Made by a program: the position numbers and the translations under genes
Source: an uncultured Christensenella sp.
GTDB taxonomy: Bacteria; Bacillota; Clostridia; Christensenellales; Pumilibacteraceae
Direction: 5' to 3'
Assembly (NCBI GenBank): GCA_910585955.1
Contig: CAJUGC010000002.1
Location: 170,025-234,024, forward strand
DNA: 64,000 nucleotides
Notes under the pieces: model-generated
The model's database searches: none
What the model was told of the DNA's origin: nothing
The model's input: the letters and a program-made list of their open reading frames with translations, nothing else
In this document: positions 24,781-33,773 of the stretch, in pieces
Numbering within the stretch: the first letter of the stretch is position 1
How the letters are laid out: every line of letters begins with the position of its first letter

Positions 24781-25724
24781 TTTGCCCGTACCTCCAACAT
24801 TGAAAACACCAATTCGTCTATTATCGCGGTGACGTTTCCGTTTAGCTCCAACCGTCTGCGCGCCCTTGCGAGCACCTCGAACTCTTTAAGCGCGACGTTT
24901 ACGGGATAGCGCGCAGCGATCTCCGAAACGTAATCTCTCGACTCTTCCGCGCCGCACGCAAAGCGCACGGCGTCGCGCAGAAGAAGCTCGATAAAATCTA
25001 TTATGTCCGATAAGTTCTCGCGGTAGTCGTACAGCTTGAAAGCATACTCCGCCGCGCCGCCGCTCGAATTGAGTTTTAAAAGCATTTGCAAGGCTATTTC
25101 GTACAGCTTCGGATAGAGCGGAGACGAAATCACCTGTTCGGCGCGCGTCAACAGCCCCTTGCTCGTCTCTGCCGCAAAATCGAGACTGCCGCTCGAAGGA
25201 TATTTCTGTGACAACGCGTCTTTAAGCTTGTCCGTCGAAAAAGGCTCGAGCGTTACTTTTCTGCAGCGCGACAGCACCGTCGGAAGAAGCTTGCTCTCCG
25301 AACTCGCCTTGATTATTATGCCCGTCACGGCAGGCGGCTCCTCGAGCGTCTTTAAAAGTTTATTCTGGCTCGCCTCGTTCATTGTCTCGCCGTAAGATAT
25401 GACATAATACTTGCGCCTCAGTTCCGTAGGCGTATAGTAAGCCGTTTCCGTCAAGTGATTTATATCGGCGACCTTGACTTTTTCGTCTTCCGAAGGAAGC
25501 CGAGTAATATCGCCGAGCGTATGATTGTAAACGCCTGCGGTATAATCCGAACCGTTCTCCGCTCTTATCGCGAGCGCAAGAAACATATCCGCGAGCATAT
25601 CGAGCGAGAGCCTGTCGGGCGACACCAAAAGATAGGCGTGCGACAACCTCCGTGTTTCGCAGTCGCGTTTCAAAGCTGCATAAGCGCCGCTGCTTTTTAT
25701 GAGACTTTCGTATATGGCTTCCAA
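24771..25724 (-). CDS. holB: DNA polymerase III subunit delta prime
   Basis: 317 residues. The clamp-loader AAA+ fold is recognisable from HAYLLVSPD at the N-terminus, the sensor region NKLLKTLEEPP and the SRC motif in LSRCRKVTLEPF. The Walker A loop is degenerate, without GKT, as is usual for delta prime, and no zinc cysteines are seen. It helps load the sliding clamp on DNA. The frame begins with TTG two bases after the tmk stop without a strong ribosome site, suggesting translational coupling. The Bacillus order is tmk-yaaQ-yaaR-holB-yaaT; here yaaQ and yaaR are missing. Confidence 0.9.
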   Translation of the reverse strand: MEAIYESLIKSSGAYAALKRDCETRRLSHAYLLVSPDRLSLDMLADMFLALAIRAENGSDYTAGVYNHTLGDITRLPSEDEKVKVADINHLTETAYYTPTELRRKYYVISYGETMNEASQNKLLKTLEEPPAVTGIIIKASSESKLLPTVLSRCRKVTLEPFSTDKLKDALSQKYPSSGSLDFAAETSKGLLTRAEQVISSPLYPKLYEIALQMLLKLNSSGGAAEYAFKLYDYRENLSDIIDFIELLLRDAVRFACGAEESRDYVSEIAARYPVNVALKEFEVLARARRRLELNGNVTAIIDELVFSMLEVRAKWK

Positions 25725-25728
25725 TATG

Positions 25729-26358
25729 TCACCGCTTGTTTAAATAGCCGCGCGAATCGAGACAGGCGTACAGCTTTTCGTGCGTTTCGAACTTTGTGCC
25801 GCTCGCATCGACGCGCACCACCCTTTTCTCATCGTCCGCGATCGCCGAAAAGCCTGCGTAGACGCGCTCGTAAAACGCGCCGCTCTCGCTCTCGAGCCTG
25901 TCTCCGCTTGCCCTTCCGCCCTTGCGTCTGAAACCCTCCGAAGAGGTCACGTCGAGAAAGAGCGTCAAATCGATGTTTATGTGTCCCCGCGCGACGGCAT
26001 TGAGCCGCTTTATCGTCTCGATGTCGAGTCCCCTGCCGTAGCCCTGATAGGCGAGCGTGGAATCGACATATCTGTCGCAAATTACGAGCTTGCCGCTTTC
26101 GAGCGCGGGTTCTATGACTCGAGCCGTGTGCTGACGGCGCGACGCTTCGTACAGCAAAAGCTCGGTCATCGCGTCCATTTCTTCGGTTTCTTTTTCGAGT
26201 ATTATTTTGCGTATTTTTTCGGCAATAACGGTACCGCCCGGCTCGCGCGTGAAAACAGCGCGAATACCCTCGCGCTCGAAGCGCTCGCGAAGCAACCTTA
26301 CTTGTGTTGATTTGCCTACGCCGTCGCAACCCTCTATTGTCACGAATTTTCCGTTCAT
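25729..26358 (-). CDS. tmk: Thymidylate kinase
   Basis: 209 residues. P-loop EGCDGVGKST near 8-17, TREPGG (the DRx/REPG loop) near 38, DRYVDSTLAYQGYGRG near 95 and the lid region RKGGRASGDR near 145. It phosphorylates dTMP to dTDP for DNA synthesis. Its start overlaps the decarboxylase stop by four bases and its stop lies four bases from holB, so it sits in the middle of a tightly packed operon. Confidence 0.96.
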   Translation of the reverse strand: MNGKFVTIEGCDGVGKSTQVRLLRERFEREGIRAVFTREPGGTVIAEKIRKIILEKETEEMDAMTELLLYEASRRQHTARVIEPALESGKLVICDRYVDSTLAYQGYGRGLDIETIKRLNAVARGHINIDLTLFLDVTSSEGFRRKGGRASGDRLESESGAFYERVYAGFSAIADDEKRVVRVDASGTKFETHEKLYACLDSRGYLNKR

Positions 26359-27368
26359 ATATTCAGTATCGCCTTTTTGAGTTCTTTTATATCGCGAACT
26401 TCGTCCGCCGCCGTCGCTATGAACACGACGTATCTGTCGTCATACATTTCCGCGATATGTCCGCTGTTCAAAAGAAAGTCGAACATCTGTTTTCCGCTCA
26501 TTTTATAAGCGTTTGCATCGACGACGAGTCGCGTAAAGTCGTCGCTTTTTCTCGTAACCACTTGCGTCTTGAAATCTTCTGTCGCCGTCTTTAACGCGTC
26601 GTACTTTGGCGCGTTTTCAATCGCATAGTCTATTGCGTTTTCGAGTGCGGCGAGCATCGGATAAGACGGACTCGTCGTGCCGAGAAGTTTAAGATTGAAA
26701 TCGAGTTCTTCTATAAGACCCTCATTGTTGGCGACTATATATGCGCTCATAGTCGGGGCGAAAAGCGTCTTGTGCGCGGACATTACGCAAAAGTCCGCCG
26801 CGGAAGAAAATCCGTCTCCGAACAGATCTCGCCTTGCCGCAAAGTGCGCGCCGTGCGCGCTGTCCGCAATGAGAAGTTTGCCCGCGCCGTGAACGACGTC
26901 CGCTATTTCCCTCTCCGCCGTCCGTCCGTAATAGTCGGGACTGACGATAAGCACGGCTTTCGCTTCGGGGCAAGCCTTTATTGCGGCTTCGACTTCTTCG
27001 GGCGTCGGAGGGTCGTACAGCCCGTCGCCCTGCGGCGCGCTTCGTATCTCCGAAACCTTGACACGAGCAAGGTACGCTCCTTCTTCCACGCAACGGTGGT
27101 GAGTGTGCGGCGCAAGAATATCGCCGCCTGCGCTCATTACAGCCGCCTTTATGCCCATACTGCTGCCGCCGAGCAAAAATCTACAAACTTTCGCCCCGTA
27201 AAAATCCGCGGCTTTTTGTTGCGCCCTTTCTATTTCGCGAGCGGGGAAAAGGTTGCCGTCGTCAAGCTCGGTTATATCGAAAGCGTCAAGCTTTCCCTTG
27301 TGTCCCGGCGTATGCCAGCGCTTTGCCTTTTTTTCGGCATAGCGCTTCGTTTCTTCGAGTATGCTCAA
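26355..27368 (-). CDS. Orn/Lys/Arg decarboxylase-family PLP enzyme, short form
   Basis: 337 residues. The N-terminal fold-type I domain is intact: HTPGHKG near 18, GSSMGIKAA, HTHHRC, the PLP aspartate in IADSAHGAH and the Schiff-base lysine in SAHKTLF. The usual enzyme (SpeA/YaaO, about 480 residues) has a further C-terminal domain. Here only about 50 residues follow the last core helix, so substrate binding may differ. The frame starts with TTG one base after the lysS stop. Position before tmk-holB matches Bacillus yaaO. Substrate (Arg, Lys or Orn) cannot be read. Confidence 0.85.
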   Translation of the reverse strand: MSILEETKRYAEKKAKRWHTPGHKGKLDAFDITELDDGNLFPAREIERAQQKAADFYGAKVCRFLLGGSSMGIKAAVMSAGGDILAPHTHHRCVEEGAYLARVKVSEIRSAPQGDGLYDPPTPEEVEAAIKACPEAKAVLIVSPDYYGRTAEREIADVVHGAGKLLIADSAHGAHFAARRDLFGDGFSSAADFCVMSAHKTLFAPTMSAYIVANNEGLIEELDFNLKLLGTTSPSYPMLAALENAIDYAIENAPKYDALKTATEDFKTQVVTRKSDDFTRLVVDANAYKMSGKQMFDFLLNSGHIAEMYDDRYVVFIATAADEVRDIKELKKAILNI

Positions 27369-27369
27369 G

Positions 27370-28866
27370 TTATTTTCTCGGCTTCATAGTCGGGAACAGC
27401 AGCACGTCGCGAATGGACGAAGAGTCCGTAAGCAACATTACCATACGGTCTATTCCGAGTCCGAGACCGCCCGTAGGAGGCAAGCCGTATTCGAGAGCGG
27501 TGACAAAATCGTCGTCCGCGTCTTGCGCTTCGTCGTCGCCCTTGGCTTTGAGCTGCGCCTGCGCGCCGAACCGTCCCTTTTGATCTATGGGGTCGTTCAG
27601 CTCGCTGTAAGCATTGCCCATTTCCATGCCGTTCATAAAAAGCTCGAAGCGATAGGTCATGTCGGGATTGTCCTTTTCACGCTTGGCGAGCGGGCTTACT
27701 TCAATCGGATATTCGGTGACGAACGTCGGCTGAATGAGCTGTTTTTCGACGAGCTGATCGAAAGTTTCGTACAGAACTCTTCCCATGCAGTCCGCCTTGT
27801 CGTCGAGTTCCACGCCCTTTTCCTTTGCGGCTTTCTTAGCCTTTTCGAGGCTCATGCCGTCAAAATCGAGTCCCGCGTACTCCTTTACAGCGTCCTTCAT
27901 AGTAATGCGCTTCCACGGAAAAGTCATGTCGATTTCCGTGCCCTGATAAACTATTTTATCGCCTGCGTCTACGGCTTTCAAAACCGCCGCGTAAATGCGC
28001 TCGGTGATGTCCATCATGTCGTTGTAATCGCAGTAAGCGGAATAAAGCTCCATCATAGTAAACTCCGGATTGTGCTTTACGTCCATGCCCTCGTTTCGGA
28101 ACATCCTGCCGAGCTCGTAGACCTTTTCCATGCCGCCCACGACAAGTCTTTTGAGATACAGCTCGGGCGCGATCCTCATATACATGTCGAGATTAAGCGT
28201 ATTGTGATGCGTAACGAAAGGCCTCGCGCTCGCACCGCCCGCTATAGTATTGAGAATGGGCGTCTCGACCTCGATAAAGCCCTCGCCGTCGAGCACGTTT
28301 CTTATTGCGCTTATGATCTTTGCGCGCTTTTTGAAGGTGTCGCGAACTTCGGGGTTTGCTATTAAGTCGACGTAGCGCCGTCTGTAGCGAAGGTCGTTGT
28401 CCTTGAGTCCGTGCCACTTTTCGGGAAGGGGCAAGAGAGCTTTGGATAAGAGCTTTATGTTCGTTACGGCAACGGAAACTTCTCCCTTGTGCGTGACAAA
28501 CACTTCTCCCTCTACGCCCACTATATCGCCTATATCGTACTTTTTGAAGTCCGCGTACTTATCGCCTAAAGCGTCCACCTTTAAATAAAGTTGGATCTGC
28601 CCTTCCCCGTCGAGGACATGAGCAAACGACGCCTTACCCATGATTCTCTTGGACATCAGACGTCCCGCTATCGACACTTTTTTGCCCGAAAGAGACTCGA
28701 CGTTGCTTTTGATATCCGTCGAAAAATGCGAGCGAATAAACCGCGTCTCTTCGTAAGGATTTTCTCCGCGCGCAACAAGTTCGTCGAGTTTCGCAACGCG
28801 TACCGCGCGCATTTCGTCTTCGCTTTCTTCCACCGCTTCGACGTTTACCGTCTTTTCTTCTGCCAT
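27370..28866 (-). CDS. lysS: Lysyl-tRNA synthetase, class II
   Basis: 498 residues. An OB-fold anticodon-binding domain (about 55-165; VSIAGRLMSKRIMGKASF) is followed by the class II core with motif 2 YELGRMFRNEGMD and motif 3 GLGLGIDRMVM. It charges tRNA-Lys. The N-terminus has an acidic extension of about 20 residues. It follows greA by ten bases and leads into the decarboxylase. No T-box leader is visible upstream, as expected for a downstream gene. Confidence 0.97.
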   Translation of the reverse strand: MAEEKTVNVEAVEESEDEMRAVRVAKLDELVARGENPYEETRFIRSHFSTDIKSNVESLSGKKVSIAGRLMSKRIMGKASFAHVLDGEGQIQLYLKVDALGDKYADFKKYDIGDIVGVEGEVFVTHKGEVSVAVTNIKLLSKALLPLPEKWHGLKDNDLRYRRRYVDLIANPEVRDTFKKRAKIISAIRNVLDGEGFIEVETPILNTIAGGASARPFVTHHNTLNLDMYMRIAPELYLKRLVVGGMEKVYELGRMFRNEGMDVKHNPEFTMMELYSAYCDYNDMMDITERIYAAVLKAVDAGDKIVYQGTEIDMTFPWKRITMKDAVKEYAGLDFDGMSLEKAKKAAKEKGVELDDKADCMGRVLYETFDQLVEKQLIQPTFVTEYPIEVSPLAKREKDNPDMTYRFELFMNGMEMGNAYSELNDPIDQKGRFGAQAQLKAKGDDEAQDADDDFVTALEYGLPPTGGLGLGIDRMVMLLTDSSSIRDVLLFPTMKPRK

Positions 28867-28876
28867 ACGAACCTCT

Positions 28877-29341
28877 TTAATTGATCTTCAATACCTTAAA
28901 ACGGTATTCGCCCTTTGCCGTCTTTACAAGCGCCTCTTCGCCCTTCTTCTTGCCGAGCAGCGCTTTGCCTACGGGGGATTCGTTGCTTATTCTGTTCTCC
29001 ATAGGATTGGACTCGTGCGTGCCGACTATTTCGTACTCTGTTTCCTCTTTCGTCGCAACGTCGAGAATCCTGACCTTGCAGCCGATATCCACCTTGTCCG
29101 AACTTTTTTTATCGTCTATTATCTGTACGTTTGCAAGCTTGCCTTCGATCTCTATTATCTCGGCTTCCATTTTGGCCTGCTCGTCCTTTGCGATGTCGTA
29201 CTCGGCGTTCTCCGAAAGGTCGCCGAATTCGCGTGCAACGCGGATCTTCTCCGCCATTTCCGCTCTGCCGTGAACTTTTAAAAATTCCAATCTTTCCTCG
29301 AGCTTTTTCTTGCCCTCTGCCGTCATGAAAACTTCTGCCAT
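28877..29341 (-). CDS. greA: Transcription elongation factor GreA
   Basis: 154 residues. Coiled-coil hairpin 1-75 (MTAEGKKKLEERLEFLK, then GDLSENAEYD with the tip acidic residues that enter the polymerase channel) and the FKBP-like C-domain with ISNESPVGKALLGKKKGEE. It rescues backtracked RNA polymerase by stimulating transcript cleavage. First gene of the six-gene operon to ricT. AAGAGG precedes the start and a promoter lies 58 bases upstream. Confidence 0.97.
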   Translation of the reverse strand: MAEVFMTAEGKKKLEERLEFLKVHGRAEMAEKIRVAREFGDLSENAEYDIAKDEQAKMEAEIIEIEGKLANVQIIDDKKSSDKVDIGCKVRILDVATKEETEYEIVGTHESNPMENRISNESPVGKALLGKKKGEEALVKTAKGEYRFKVLKIN

Positions 29342-29398
29342 AAATTTATAACCTCTTATTTTGGATTTCTTTATTGTTCGCGCCTACGCGCTCTTTTC

Positions 29399-29427
29399 AG
29401 TATACCTTATTTATGCGCGCGTGTCAA
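29399..29427 (-). promoter_or_regulatory. Promoter of the greA-lysS-tmk-holB-ricT operon
   Basis: Minus strand: consensus TTGACA (29422-29427), 17 bases, TATACT (29399-29404). It starts five bases after the aminotransferase stop codon; no terminator separates the two units. Confidence 0.8.
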
Positions 29428-29431
29428 CGCT

Positions 29432-30601
29432 TTACTTCAAAAACTCTTCTATTCTCTCGCAAGCCGTCTTAAGCGTCGAAAGCGAGCAGGCGTACGAACA
29501 GCGCACAAACTCCTTACCGCCCTCGCCGAACGCGTTTCCCGGAACGACCGCCACATGTTTTCCTTTCAAGAGTCTTTCGGCGAACTCCTCGCCGTCCATG
29601 CCGCTTTTCTTTACGCTCGGGAAAACGTAGAACGCGCCTTTCGGCTCGAAGCAATTAAGTCCCATATCGCTTAAACGCGAAGCCAAAAAACTGCGGCGCA
29701 TATCGTACTGCTCGCGCATATACTCGACGTCCGCATAGCCGTCCGTCGCGCCGCTCTTCAGTGCGTCGAGCGCCGCATACTGCGAAAAGGTCGGAGCGCA
29801 CATAATGGTGTACTGGTGGATCTTCAGCATTTCGTCGGTCACTTCTTTGGATGCGGCGACGTAGCCTATACGCCAACCCGTCATCGCAAACGCCTTGGAA
29901 AATCCCGATATGAGAACGCATCGCTCTTTCATGCCGTCGAGAGTGCAGACGGAAACGTGACGCCTGCCGTAGGTCAGTTCCGCATATATCTCATCGGAGA
30001 TTATCATTAGATCGCGCTCCTTTGCAAAGCGAGCGACATCTTCGAGCTGTTCTTTCGTCATTATCGCTCCCGTCGGGTTGTTCGGATACGGGAGAATGAG
30101 CACTTTGCTTTTTTCAGTCGCGACGCTCTCGAGCGCGGAAACGGTGAGTGCAAAATCGTCCTCGGCACGCGTCGGAACGGGTACGGGCACGCCGCCCGCA
30201 AGCATTATGCCGGGCACATAGCTGACATATGACGGGTCGGGCACGAGCACTTCGTCGCCGAAAGACACGAGCGTACGAAGCGCAAGGTCTATCGCCTCGC
30301 TCGCGCCGACCGTCACGAACATCTCTTTTTCGGGATCGTAATCGAGGAAAAAGCGCGAAGAAAGATAGCGCGAGATTTCCGTCCGCAACTCCTTGAGACC
30401 TCTGTTCGACGTATACGCGGTGTGACCGCGACGAATGCTCGTAATAGCCGCGCTGCGCGTGCTCCAAGGCGTGACGAAATCGGGCTCTCCCACGCCGAGC
30501 GAGATCGCGTCGGGGATCTCCGCCGCTATGTCGAAAAATTTCCGTATGCCGCTCGGCTTTATCGAGCGCACCGCGGGATTGATTTTTTTACCGTAATCCA
30601 T
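29432..30601 (-). CDS. Class I/II aminotransferase
   Basis: 389 residues, full length for the aspartate aminotransferase subgroup I-gamma. Motifs: SLGVGEPDF near 37, GASEAIDLA near 97, YPNNPTGA near 175, SDEIYAEL, and the PLP lysine in SGFSKAFAMTGWRIGY. The amino acid substrate cannot be told from sequence. The pairing with an Lrp-type regulator whose stop overlaps its start by one base resembles clostridial aminotransferase-Lrp pairs (PatA-like). Confidence 0.93.
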   Translation of the reverse strand: MDYGKKINPAVRSIKPSGIRKFFDIAAEIPDAISLGVGEPDFVTPWSTRSAAITSIRRGHTAYTSNRGLKELRTEISRYLSSRFFLDYDPEKEMFVTVGASEAIDLALRTLVSFGDEVLVPDPSYVSYVPGIMLAGGVPVPVPTRAEDDFALTVSALESVATEKSKVLILPYPNNPTGAIMTKEQLEDVARFAKERDLMIISDEIYAELTYGRRHVSVCTLDGMKERCVLISGFSKAFAMTGWRIGYVAASKEVTDEMLKIHQYTIMCAPTFSQYAALDALKSGATDGYADVEYMREQYDMRRSFLASRLSDMGLNCFEPKGAFYVFPSVKKSGMDGEEFAERLLKGKHVAVVPGNAFGEGGKEFVRCSYACSLSTLKTACERIEEFLK

Positions 30602-31089
30602 CAGGGCTGAACTACCAACCTTTCGTTTTCGGCGCTCTCTACGCTCGTACCGTCTATCTTGTACTTTTTGAGTATGAAGTGCGTTGCGGTAGAGAGTACG
30701 GAGTCGAGACAGGACAGCTTTTCGCTGACGAACATCGCTACTTCTCTGAGCGTTTTACCCTCGATTATTATACATAGATCGTATGCGCCCGACATGAGAT
30801 AGAGGCTTCTCACCTCGTCGAAGCGTTCGATGTCGGCGGCGATTTCGTCGAAGCCCTTTGCGCTTTTGGGCGCAACTTTGACTTCTATGAGAGCCTCGAC
30901 GTAATCCTTGCCGAGCTTGCTCTCGTCTACGACTGCCGTGTAACCGAGAATCACGCCGCTCTTTTCGAGATTTTCAAGAGTCATCTTGACCTTTGCTTCG
31001 TCGCTTTTGAGCGCCGTAGCCATGTCCTTAACGCTCATTCTGCTGTCGCTCCTTACGAGGGACAGCACGGCGATTTCGAATTTATCCAT
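30601..31089 (-). CDS. Lrp/AsnC-family transcriptional regulator
   Basis: 162 residues. An N-terminal winged helix-turn-helix (about 5-55; DSRMSVKDMATAL, NLEKSGVILGYTAVVD) is followed by the RAM ligand-binding domain (about 68-145; VRSLYLMSGAYDLCIIIEG). Such proteins sense amino acids and control metabolism of the same compounds. It is joined to the downstream aminotransferase by a TGATG stop-start overlap, so that gene is its probable target or partner. CGGAGAT precedes the start. Confidence 0.93.
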   Translation of the reverse strand: MDKFEIAVLSLVRSDSRMSVKDMATALKSDEAKVKMTLENLEKSGVILGYTAVVDESKLGKDYVEALIEVKVAPKSAKGFDEIAADIERFDEVRSLYLMSGAYDLCIIIEGKTLREVAMFVSEKLSCLDSVLSTATHFILKKYKIDGTSVESAENERLVVQP

Positions 31090-31172
31090 GATTTATATCT
31101 CCGTTATTGACTTTTTGAAGGCTGACTGTTCGGTAGTTTTTGAAGGAGCAGTCGATGAATGTGCTTTCAAAA

Positions 31173-33098
31173 TTAGGCTTTGCTGCGTGCGAGGGCTAAA
31201 ACACCGCCCGCGAGAATAATTTCCTTAAGGCGCGGCGTAAGGGCGAGCGTGCACTCGAAATTGTTTCCTTTGGTCTTGTTCTCTACGACGATCGTCTCGC
31301 CGCTCTCGATTTGCCCGCGAGCGTTTTCTATGACGAGCTTGTCGCCCGCCGAGATTTTGTCGCAGTCGTTCTCGCTTTTGAACACGAGCGGAAGTATGCC
31401 GCTGTTTATGAGATTGTCTCTGTGTATGCGGGCAAAGCTCTTGGCGATCACGCCCTTTATGCCGAGATAGAGCGGCACGAGCGCGGCGTGTTCACGCGAC
31501 GAGCCCTGCCCGTAATTCGAGCCTGCGACTATGAATCCGCCGCCTGCGGATTTCGCCCTTGCCGCAAACGTCGGATCCACGGGATTCAAACAGTAGTCGG
31601 AAAGGTACGGAATGTTCGAGCGATACGGCAATAGCTTTGCGTTAGACGGCATTATGTGATCGGTAGTGATATTGTCCTCGCAGACAATGAGAGTTTCGCC
31701 CTCGACCTTTTCTTTGAGCGCGGAGTTTATCGGGAAAGGCTTGATATTGGGACCTCTGACTACCTTTATGTCCTTAAAGTCCTCGGGCTTCAAGATGAGA
31801 TTGTCGTTTACGGCAAAGCGCTCGGGAAGAGCGGGCTTTTCTACTTCGGGCATATCGGCGGGATCGGTAAGATAGCCGTTTATCGCCGAGAAAGCCGCCG
31901 TTTCGGGGCTTACGAGATAGACGCTCGCGCTTGCCGTTCCGCTGCGTGCGAAGAAGTTGCGGTTGAAGGTGCGAAGCGAGACCGCGTCGTTTTTCGGCGA
32001 CTGTCCCATACCTATGCACGGTCCGCACGCGCACTCGAGCACGCGCGCGCCCGAGTCTATGATGTCGGCAAGCGCGCCGCTCTTTGCAAGCATGGTAAGC
32101 ACCTGCTTCGAGCCCGGGCTTATAGTAAGCGACGTTTCGGGACTTATCGTCTTGCCTTTCAAAATAGAAGCTACCTTCATCATGTCCGCGTACGACGAGT
32201 TCGTGCACGAGCCTATGCAGACCTGATCTACTTTAATCTTGCCGACTTCTTTGACAGTCTTTACGGCGTCGGGGCTGTGCGGGCAAGCGACGAGCGGACG
32301 AAGCGCGCCGAGCTCTATCGTAAGCGTCTCGTCGTAGGTTGCGCCCTCGTCTGCGGAAAGCGCGGCGAAATCCTTTTCCCTGCCCTGCGCCTTTAAAAAC
32401 GCTTTCGTCATTTCATCGCTCGGGAAAATCGAAGTCGTAGCGCCGAGCTCCGCGCCCATATTCGTAATCGTCGCGCGCTCGGGGACGGTCAGCGTCTTTA
32501 CGCCTTCGCCCGCATACTCGATGACTTTACCGACTCCGCCCTTGACGGTAAGCAGGCGTAGCACCTCGAGAATTATGTCCTTTGCGGTCGCGTTGTGCGT
32601 AAGTTTGCCCTTAAGCTCGACCTTGACCACTTTGGGCATCGTAAGGTGAAGTGCGCCGCCGCTCATCGCTACGGCTACGTCGAGACCGCCCGCTCCGATT
32701 GCGAGCATACCTATTCCGCCGCCCGTAGGCGTATGGCTATCCGAGCCGAGCAGCGTATATCCCGGCACACCGAAACGCTCGAGGTGGACCTGATGGCAGA
32801 TTCCGTTGCCGGGTTTACTCACATAAATGCCGTGCTTTAAGGCAACAGATTGGATATATGCGTGATCGTCCGCATTCTCGAAGCCGCTTTGCAAAGTATT
32901 GTGGTCTATGTAAGCGACCGAACGAAGGGTCTTTACCTTATCGACTCCCATGGACTCGAACTGAAGGTACGCCATAGTGCCCGTCGAATCCTGCGTGAGC
33001 GTCTGATCTATCCTTATGGCTATCTCGCTGCCCGCGGTCATTTCACCGCTCACAAGGTGCGCGGAGATTATCTTTCTCGTAAGATTTTGCTTATCCAC
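31173..33098 (-). CDS. Aconitate hydratase
   Basis: 641 residues, the shorter aconitase of anaerobic Firmicutes related to the mitochondrial and isopropylmalate isomerase branch. Domains 1-3 (to about 430) carry the cluster ligands: one Cys in IGSCTNSSY and two in CACGPCIGMGQ. The swivelling domain 4 has GSNYGQGSSREHAA with the substrate-binding Ser and Arg. It interconverts citrate and isocitrate. The start codon is GTG after GGGAGG. No citrate synthase or isocitrate dehydrogenase gene is beside it. It lies 32 bases after the 87-residue gene and probably shares its promoter. Confidence 0.95.
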   Translation of the reverse strand: MDKQNLTRKIISAHLVSGEMTAGSEIAIRIDQTLTQDSTGTMAYLQFESMGVDKVKTLRSVAYIDHNTLQSGFENADDHAYIQSVALKHGIYVSKPGNGICHQVHLERFGVPGYTLLGSDSHTPTGGGIGMLAIGAGGLDVAVAMSGGALHLTMPKVVKVELKGKLTHNATAKDIILEVLRLLTVKGGVGKVIEYAGEGVKTLTVPERATITNMGAELGATTSIFPSDEMTKAFLKAQGREKDFAALSADEGATYDETLTIELGALRPLVACPHSPDAVKTVKEVGKIKVDQVCIGSCTNSSYADMMKVASILKGKTISPETSLTISPGSKQVLTMLAKSGALADIIDSGARVLECACGPCIGMGQSPKNDAVSLRTFNRNFFARSGTASASVYLVSPETAAFSAINGYLTDPADMPEVEKPALPERFAVNDNLILKPEDFKDIKVVRGPNIKPFPINSALKEKVEGETLIVCEDNITTDHIMPSNAKLLPYRSNIPYLSDYCLNPVDPTFAARAKSAGGGFIVAGSNYGQGSSREHAALVPLYLGIKGVIAKSFARIHRDNLINSGILPLVFKSENDCDKISAGDKLVIENARGQIESGETIVVENKTKGNNFECTLALTPRLKEIILAGGVLALARSKA

Positions 33099-33130
33099 TG
33101 TCTGCCTCCCGTAATGATAATATTTATCGA

Positions 33131-33394
33131 TTATGCTTTGTCGACGTATTCGAGCGTCATCTTGTCGAAGCTTACGCTTTCGACGAAGTCGGACGCCTTA
33201 AAAGTCGCTATATTGAACGATCGGAACGAGCGTAAATGGTGTTTGAGTACGACCGGCGTCGGCTCGTCCATTTCGTGGCATATCTCTATTATATAAGACA
33301 TGAACTCTTCTTCGTCGTACTTGTCGCCGTTTATATACAAATAGTCGCCCGTGATCCTGTCGCCGACATATGTCTTTGCCCAAATTTTAAACAC
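33131..33394 (-). CDS. Small conserved protein upstream of aconitase
   Basis: 87 residues, mixed alpha/beta, no membrane segment and no cysteine cluster. The pattern EICHEMDEPTPVVLKHH, FNIATFKASDFVESVSFD looks like a small uncharacterised family found in clostridia; this is from memory, without a named domain. The start is GTG, with GGAGAGAGG directly before it. It stands 32 bases before aconitase and behind the promoter at 33424-33452. Confidence 0.75.
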   Translation of the reverse strand: MFKIWAKTYVGDRITGDYLYINGDKYDEEEFMSYIIEICHEMDEPTPVVLKHHLRSFRSFNIATFKASDFVESVSFDKMTLEYVDKA

Positions 33395-33423
33395 GCCTCT
33401 CTCCTTTTTTCTCTTTGTCGTAC

Positions 33424-33452
33424 AGTATACATCAAAAGCCGTTTTTTTTCAA
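33424..33452 (-). promoter_or_regulatory. Promoter of the small gene-aconitase unit
   Basis: Minus strand: TTGAAA (33447-33452), 17 bases, TATACT (33424-33429). Confidence 0.7.
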
Positions 33453-33486
33453 GCGTTTGGGAGTGGATTGAGGAAATTATATTTTC

Positions 33487-33510
33487 TGCGCCTTTTGGGA
33501 AAAGGCGAGG
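33487..33510. repeat. CTGCGCCTTTT hairpin repeat, copy 2
   Basis: CGCCTTTT-GGG-AAAAGGCG. Starts the intergenic repeat island between aconitase and uppP. Confidence 0.65.
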
Positions 33511-33551
33511 GGAAAAGAGATTGGGCTTTTCAGAAAGCCGCGGAAAATGTT

Positions 33552-33579
33552 ACTGCGCCTTTTTTCGAAAAGGCGCCCC
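33552..33579. repeat. CTGCGCCTTTT hairpin repeat, copy 3
   Basis: GCGCCTTTTTT-CG-AAAAGGCGC. Confidence 0.65.
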
Positions 33580-33589
33580 AAAAAGATGA

Positions 33590-33621
33590 AGGGAGGGACA
33601 CTTTAGACTGTGTCCCTCCCT
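33590..33621. repeat. AGGGAGGGACAC hairpin
   Basis: A 12-base-pair stem, AGGGAGGGACAC with GTGTCCCTCCCT, around an eight-base loop. It corresponds to the GGGAGAGGAAC/GTTCCCCTCC arms at 19.8 kb, which there hold GTAC repeat copy A in place of the small loop. Confidence 0.65.
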
Positions 33622-33643
33622 TTCAAATCCCACCCCGCAACTA

Positions 33644-33662
33644 CTTAGGGCTTCGCCCTAAG
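33644..33662. repeat. CTTAGGGC hairpin repeat, copy 2
   Basis: CTTAGGGC-TTC-GCCCTAAG followed by AACC, a T run and GTGACAACAG, as at 19995. Confidence 0.7.
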
Positions 33663-33720
33663 AACCCTTTTTAGCGTTTGGGGATTGATAAAGAAGTGAC
33701 AACAGTCTTTTTTAAGAATA

Positions 33721-33773
33721 CAATCCCCTCAGTCACTCGTTCCTCGTGACAGCTCCCCTTGCTAAGGGGAGCC
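33721..33773 (+). repeat. Dispersed double-hairpin repeat, copy 2
   Basis: CAATCCCCTCAGTCAC, a hairpin GTCAC...GTGAC, then CTCCCCTT-GCT-AAGGGGAG-CC. Confidence 0.8.
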
